From: Micavibrio sp. UBA1672
GTDB taxonomy: Bacteria > Pseudomonadota > Alphaproteobacteria > Micavibrionales > Micavibrionaceae
DNA: 45,866 bases
Direction: 5' to 3'
Assembly (NCBI GenBank): GCA_002320665.1
Contig: DCKO01000119.1
Span: forward strand, 1 to 45,866
Shown: positions 42,837 to 45,866 of the stretch, piece by piece
Numbering within the stretch: position 1 is the stretch's first letter
Layout of the letters: each line of letters opens with the position of its first letter
Made by a program: the position numbers and the translations under genes
The notes under the pieces: model-generated
What the model saw: only the letters and a program-made list of their open reading frames with translations
The model's database searches: none
What the model was told of the DNA's origin: nothing

Positions 42837-44900
42837 ATGCCTAAAGTCACGATTAACGACATTGAAATAGAGGTGGAGCAGGGCACAAGTATCCTGCAGG
42901 CTGCCGAAAAGATCGGAATTGAAATCCCTAGATTTTGCTATCATGACCGTTTATCCGTGCCGGCAAATTGCCGTATGTGCCTTGTAGAGGTAGAAGGCGG
43001 CCCGCCTAAACCTGCGGCATCCTGCGCGATGGCCTGTAGTGACGGCATGGTCGTGAAAACAGAATCCGAGATGGTTAAAAAAGCGCGCAAAGGCGTGATG
43101 GAAATGCTCCTGATTAATCACCCGCTAGATTGTCCAATCTGCGATCAGGGTGGTGAGTGTGACCTTCAGGATCAAGCCTATGGCTACGGCTTTGACCGCT
43201 CCCGCTTCCATGAAAATAAGCGCGCCGTTGAAGATAAAGAGTTGGGCCCACTCATTAAAACAGTCATGACGCGCTGTATTAACTGTACGCGCTGCGTCCG
43301 CTTTGCCGAGGAAGTCGCCGGAACGCCTGTTCTTGGTCAGTTCAACCGCGGTGAGGATGCAGAGATCGGTACATTCATCGATGAGATTGTCGCAACCGAG
43401 CTATCAGGAAATCTTGTGGATATCTGCCCTGTGGGCGCTCTGACCTCCAAACCTTATGCCTTTAAAGCACGAAGCTGGGAGCTTGAGAAAACAGAAACCA
43501 TAGATGTGCATGATGCAGTTGGCTCAAATATCCGTATTGATTCGCGTGGTCGCGAAGTCATGCGCGTTCTGCCAAGGCTTCACGAAGAGGTGAACGAGGA
43601 ATGGATCAGCGACCGCTCCAGATATTCCTATGACGGGCTAGCCAAAAGCCGCCTTGACCGCCCATTCGTCAGAGACGCCGAAAGTGGTAAGCTCCGCGAG
43701 TCGGATTGGAATGAGGCTTTTGAACTGATTGCATCCAAGCTTGATGGTCTAAAAGGCGAGGAGATCGCTGCACTTTCGGGTGATCTTGCCGATGTTGAAT
43801 CAGTCGTAGCCTTAAAAGACCTTGTGACATCACTAGGCTCTCCGCATATGGATTGCCGAACAGATGGTGCAAATTTTGATGAAACCAAACGCGCGGGCTA
43901 TTTATTCAATACTACAATAGCGGGAATAGACGAGGCTGATGCGATATTGCTGGTGGGCACAAACCCACGCCAAGAAGCCACAATCATCAATGCCCGCATC
44001 CGCCGCGCGCATCTGGAAAGAAATATTCCCATTGGCTTGGTCGGTGAGCCTGTTGATCTGACATACCCCTATGTTCATGTCGGTACGACGCCGAAGGATC
44101 TTGAGCAAATGGTCAAGGAACATGATAAAAGTGTGCAAGCCGAAAAGCCGATGATGATTGTAGGTATGAATGCTTTGCGCCGCCCTGATGGTCAGGCCAT
44201 TCATGGAATGCTCCGTGATGCTGCAGAAAGCCTTGGTATGATCAAAAAGGACTGGAATGGCTTTAATATCTTGCATGATGCTGCCGGACGCGTTGGTGCG
44301 CTTGATGTTGGCTTTGTACCGCAAAAGAGTGGTAAGGGCTTTGCTGATATTCTTGCTGGTACAAAAGACGGTTCGATCAAGGCGCTCTTTATGCTAGGCG
44401 CAGATGAGTTCAATGCTCGCGTTAATGTCGGTTGGAAGACCTTCGTTGTTTATATCGGGCATCACGGCGATCACGGAGCGCAACGCGCTGATGTGGTTCT
44501 GCCCGCCGCAGCGTACACAGAAAAAGACGCGCTTTACGTGAATACAGAAGGGCGCGTGCAAATGGCCAAACGTGCGGTAACCCCGCCGGGTGATGCCAGA
44601 GTCGACTGGACAATCCTGCGCGCAATATCAAATCATCTGGACAAACCGCTGCCCTATGATTCTCATCATGAATTACGTGAGCGTGTCTTTAAGGAGTGGC
44701 CGCATCTCTCTAAGATCGATCAGATCGAACCCGCTAAATGGGGCAAGTTCGGGAAAAATACCAAGTTGCAAAAAGATGCCTTTTCTGCGCAAGCCTTGAA
44801 TTACTATCTAACGAACTCAATCTGCCGCGCATCACCTACAATGGCAAAATGCAGACAGAGTTTTAAACAGGATATCGAGTATAAGGAGGCCGCCGAATAA
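42837..44900 (+). CDS. nuoG: NADH-quinone oxidoreductase subunit G
   Basis: The 75-kDa iron-sulfur subunit. 687 aa. The N-terminal [2Fe-2S] ligands are Cys34, Cys45, Cys48 and Cys63 (PRFCYHDRL, ANCRMCLVEV, ASCAMAC). Next comes the His-Cys [4Fe-4S] N5 motif HPLDCPICDQGGECDLQ, then CINCTRCVRFAEEVAGT with DICPVGAL (N4). The C-terminal molybdopterin-like domain (from about 220) has lost cofactor binding, as usual in complex I. The start ATG 42837 has no strong Shine-Dalgarno. The gene begins a second nuo transcription unit, divergent from purL, and its stop overlaps the next start by one base. Confidence 0.97.
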   Translation: MPKVTINDIEIEVEQGTSILQAAEKIGIEIPRFCYHDRLSVPANCRMCLVEVEGGPPKPAASCAMACSDGMVVKTESEMVKKARKGVMEMLLINHPLDCPICDQGGECDLQDQAYGYGFDRSRFHENKRAVEDKELGPLIKTVMTRCINCTRCVRFAEEVAGTPVLGQFNRGEDAEIGTFIDEIVATELSGNLVDICPVGALTSKPYAFKARSWELEKTETIDVHDAVGSNIRIDSRGREVMRVLPRLHEEVNEEWISDRSRYSYDGLAKSRLDRPFVRDAESGKLRESDWNEAFELIASKLDGLKGEEIAALSGDLADVESVVALKDLVTSLGSPHMDCRTDGANFDETKRAGYLFNTTIAGIDEADAILLVGTNPRQEATIINARIRRAHLERNIPIGLVGEPVDLTYPYVHVGTTPKDLEQMVKEHDKSVQAEKPMMIVGMNALRRPDGQAIHGMLRDAAESLGMIKKDWNGFNILHDAAGRVGALDVGFVPQKSGKGFADILAGTKDGSIKALFMLGADEFNARVNVGWKTFVVYIGHHGDHGAQRADVVLPAAAYTEKDALYVNTEGRVQMAKRAVTPPGDARVDWTILRAISNHLDKPLPYDSHHELRERVFKEWPHLSKIDQIEPAKWGKFGKNTKLQKDAFSAQALNYYLTNSICRASPTMAKCRQSFKQDIEYKEAAE

Positions 44901-45316
44901 TGACCAAAACAACATTAGAACAAGTGCAGGAATTTCACGAGACCTACGGCCTTCCGGTTCTGGATAAGCCAAGTATTGCCGATGAGAAGACAAATAAGCT
45001 GCGTATTAATTTGTTGGCAGAAGAATTGGATGAGCTTAAGGAAGCTCTGGAAGAGGGCGACCTACTTGAAACACTGGATGCGCTGATTGATTTGCAATAT
45101 GTGCTTGATGGCGCATTTTTGTCTTTTGGTTTGCAAGAAATGAAAAATGCCGCTTTTGATGAGGTGCACCGCTCTAATATGAGTAAACTCGGTGCAGATG
45201 GTAAGCCTATTCGACGCGAGTCGGATGGGAAGGTGCTTAAAGGCCCCGATTACTTCAAACCTGACCTAAAGCAATTTTTAAAACATATTCTAGATAAAAA
45301 GGATAAGGCAGCATAA
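44900..45316 (+). CDS. MazG-like/PRA-PH nucleotide pyrophosphohydrolase between nuoG and nuoH
   Basis: A 138-aa protein of the all-alpha NTP pyrophosphatase superfamily. Metal-binding motif EELDE (41-45) and the paired ETLDALIDLQYVLDG (57-71) give the E-x-x-E...E-x-x-D pattern. FDEVHRSNMSKLGADGKPI and a GPDYFKPDL tail are typical of the phosphoribosyl-ATP-pyrophosphohydrolase-like branch. Such enzymes hydrolyse nucleotides to monophosphate and pyrophosphate, often to clean damaged dNTPs. The start overlaps the nuoG stop and the stop overlaps the nuoH start, each by one base, so it is translated with complex I genes. No role in respiration is known. Confidence 0.87.
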   Translation: MTKTTLEQVQEFHETYGLPVLDKPSIADEKTNKLRINLLAEELDELKEALEEGDLLETLDALIDLQYVLDGAFLSFGLQEMKNAAFDEVHRSNMSKLGADGKPIRRESDGKVLKGPDYFKPDLKQFLKHILDKKDKAA

Positions 45317-45866
45317 TGGATGCACTTTACGCATTTCTTTCTGATCCGTGGGCATATTGGTGGCTTAGAACCGTAGTTTATACACTAATGGTCGTGGTTG
45401 GTGTGCTTTTGTCCGTGGCATATCTGACCTATGCCGAACGTAAAGTAATGGGCGGAATGCAACGCCGCCAAGGACCGATGACTGTGGGGCCATTCGGTTT
45501 ATTGCAGCCTATTGCTGACGGGGTGAAGCTTTTCTCCAAGGAAACGATTATCCCTTCACAGGCACACCGCGTGGTTTTCTTACTGGCTCCTATGATCCTC
45601 TTTGCTCTGTCTTTGGTGGCATGGGCTGTTATCCCATTTGATAAGGACTGGGTGCTGGCCAATATCAATGTTGGTGTACTTTATCTTTTCGCAATTTCAT
45701 CCATGGGCGTATATGGCGTGATTATGGCTGGCTGGGCATCAAACTCGCGCTACGCCTTCCTTGGTGCGCTCCGCTCTGCCTCTCAGATGGTATCCTATGA
45801 AGTGTCTATGGGCTTGATCATCGTATGCGTTCTTCTGGTAGCTGGATCTTTGAACCTGCAGGAAAT
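45316..45866 (+). CDS. nuoH: NADH-quinone oxidoreductase subunit H (3' end outside the window)
   Basis: The membrane subunit closing the quinone site at the arm junction. Only the first 183 residues are in the window; the frame runs open to the last base. Landmarks: the first helix TVVYTLMVVVGVLLSVAYLTYAERKVMGGMQRRQGP, quoted by its landmarks LSVAYLTYAERK and MGGMQRRQGP, then GPFGLLQPIADGVKLFSKE, AHRVVFLLAPMI, and GVYGVIMAGWASNSRY with the conserved Tyr/Ala-rich loop FLGALRSASQMVSYE. ATG 45316 overlaps the stop of the preceding gene by one base. The rest of nuo (I-N) would be expected beyond the right edge. Confidence 0.96.
   Translation, partial: MDALYAFLSDPWAYWWLRTVVYTLMVVVGVLLSVAYLTYAERKVMGGMQRRQGPMTVGPFGLLQPIADGVKLFSKETIIPSQAHRVVFLLAPMILFALSLVAWAVIPFDKDWVLANINVGVLYLFAISSMGVYGVIMAGWASNSRYAFLGALRSASQMVSYEVSMGLIIVCVLLVAGSLNLQE

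Overview
The window looks like the chromosome of an alphaproteobacterium with moderate-to-low GC. The evidence is an alphaproteobacterial-style nuo (complex I) operon, a MobA/MobL-TraA type relaxase, a CtrA-like site (TTAA-N7-TTAAC) next to a chemotaxis receptor gene, and an outer membrane shown by an autotransporter, a TonB-dependent receptor and a lipoprotein. No ribosomal RNA is present, so the lineage cannot be fixed further.

Layout. 1-4290 is the remnant of a mobile element: a relaxase with a decayed helicase half, then on the minus strand a 5'-truncated DUF3631 gene and two small accessory genes. 4.3-10.1 kb is an accessory metabolic/regulatory stretch: an SDR oxidoreductase, then an HxlR regulator facing an SRPBCC/membrane/YCII/saccharopine-dehydrogenase-like run, closed by a convergent flavin monooxygenase. 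Two copies of an inverted repeat lie in the HxlR divergent promoter. 10.4-16.6 kb is a compact four-gene run (autotransporter, adenylate-forming ligase, TPR membrane protein, AAA+ ATPase), the best candidate here for an undescribed system. A methyl-accepting chemotaxis protein follows on the minus strand. 18.9-21.6 kb holds a small secreted protein and a TonB-dependent receptor with a strong terminator, then ispG, a frameshifted membrane protein gene, alanine dehydrogenase and tRNA-Asp.

25.6-30.8 kb holds an unknown protein, a TrmB-like regulator with a palindrome just upstream, a CbxX-type AAA+ protein with an N-terminal Sel1-like part, and a membrane protein fused to a spermidine-synthase-like domain. 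From 30.9 kb to the right edge runs the nuo locus: nuoA-B-C-D-E-F, then nuoG-H. It is interleaved with small extra genes and split between nuoF and nuoG by a GxxExxY gene flanked by two copies of the nuoF 3' end, a Nudix-like gene, a pseudogene related to one of the mobile-element genes at the left edge, and purQ-purL. The core genes encode complex I, purine synthesis step 4 and isoprenoid synthesis. The spaces between them have repeatedly collected accessory DNA.

All assignments come from reading motifs by eye. No database search was run.
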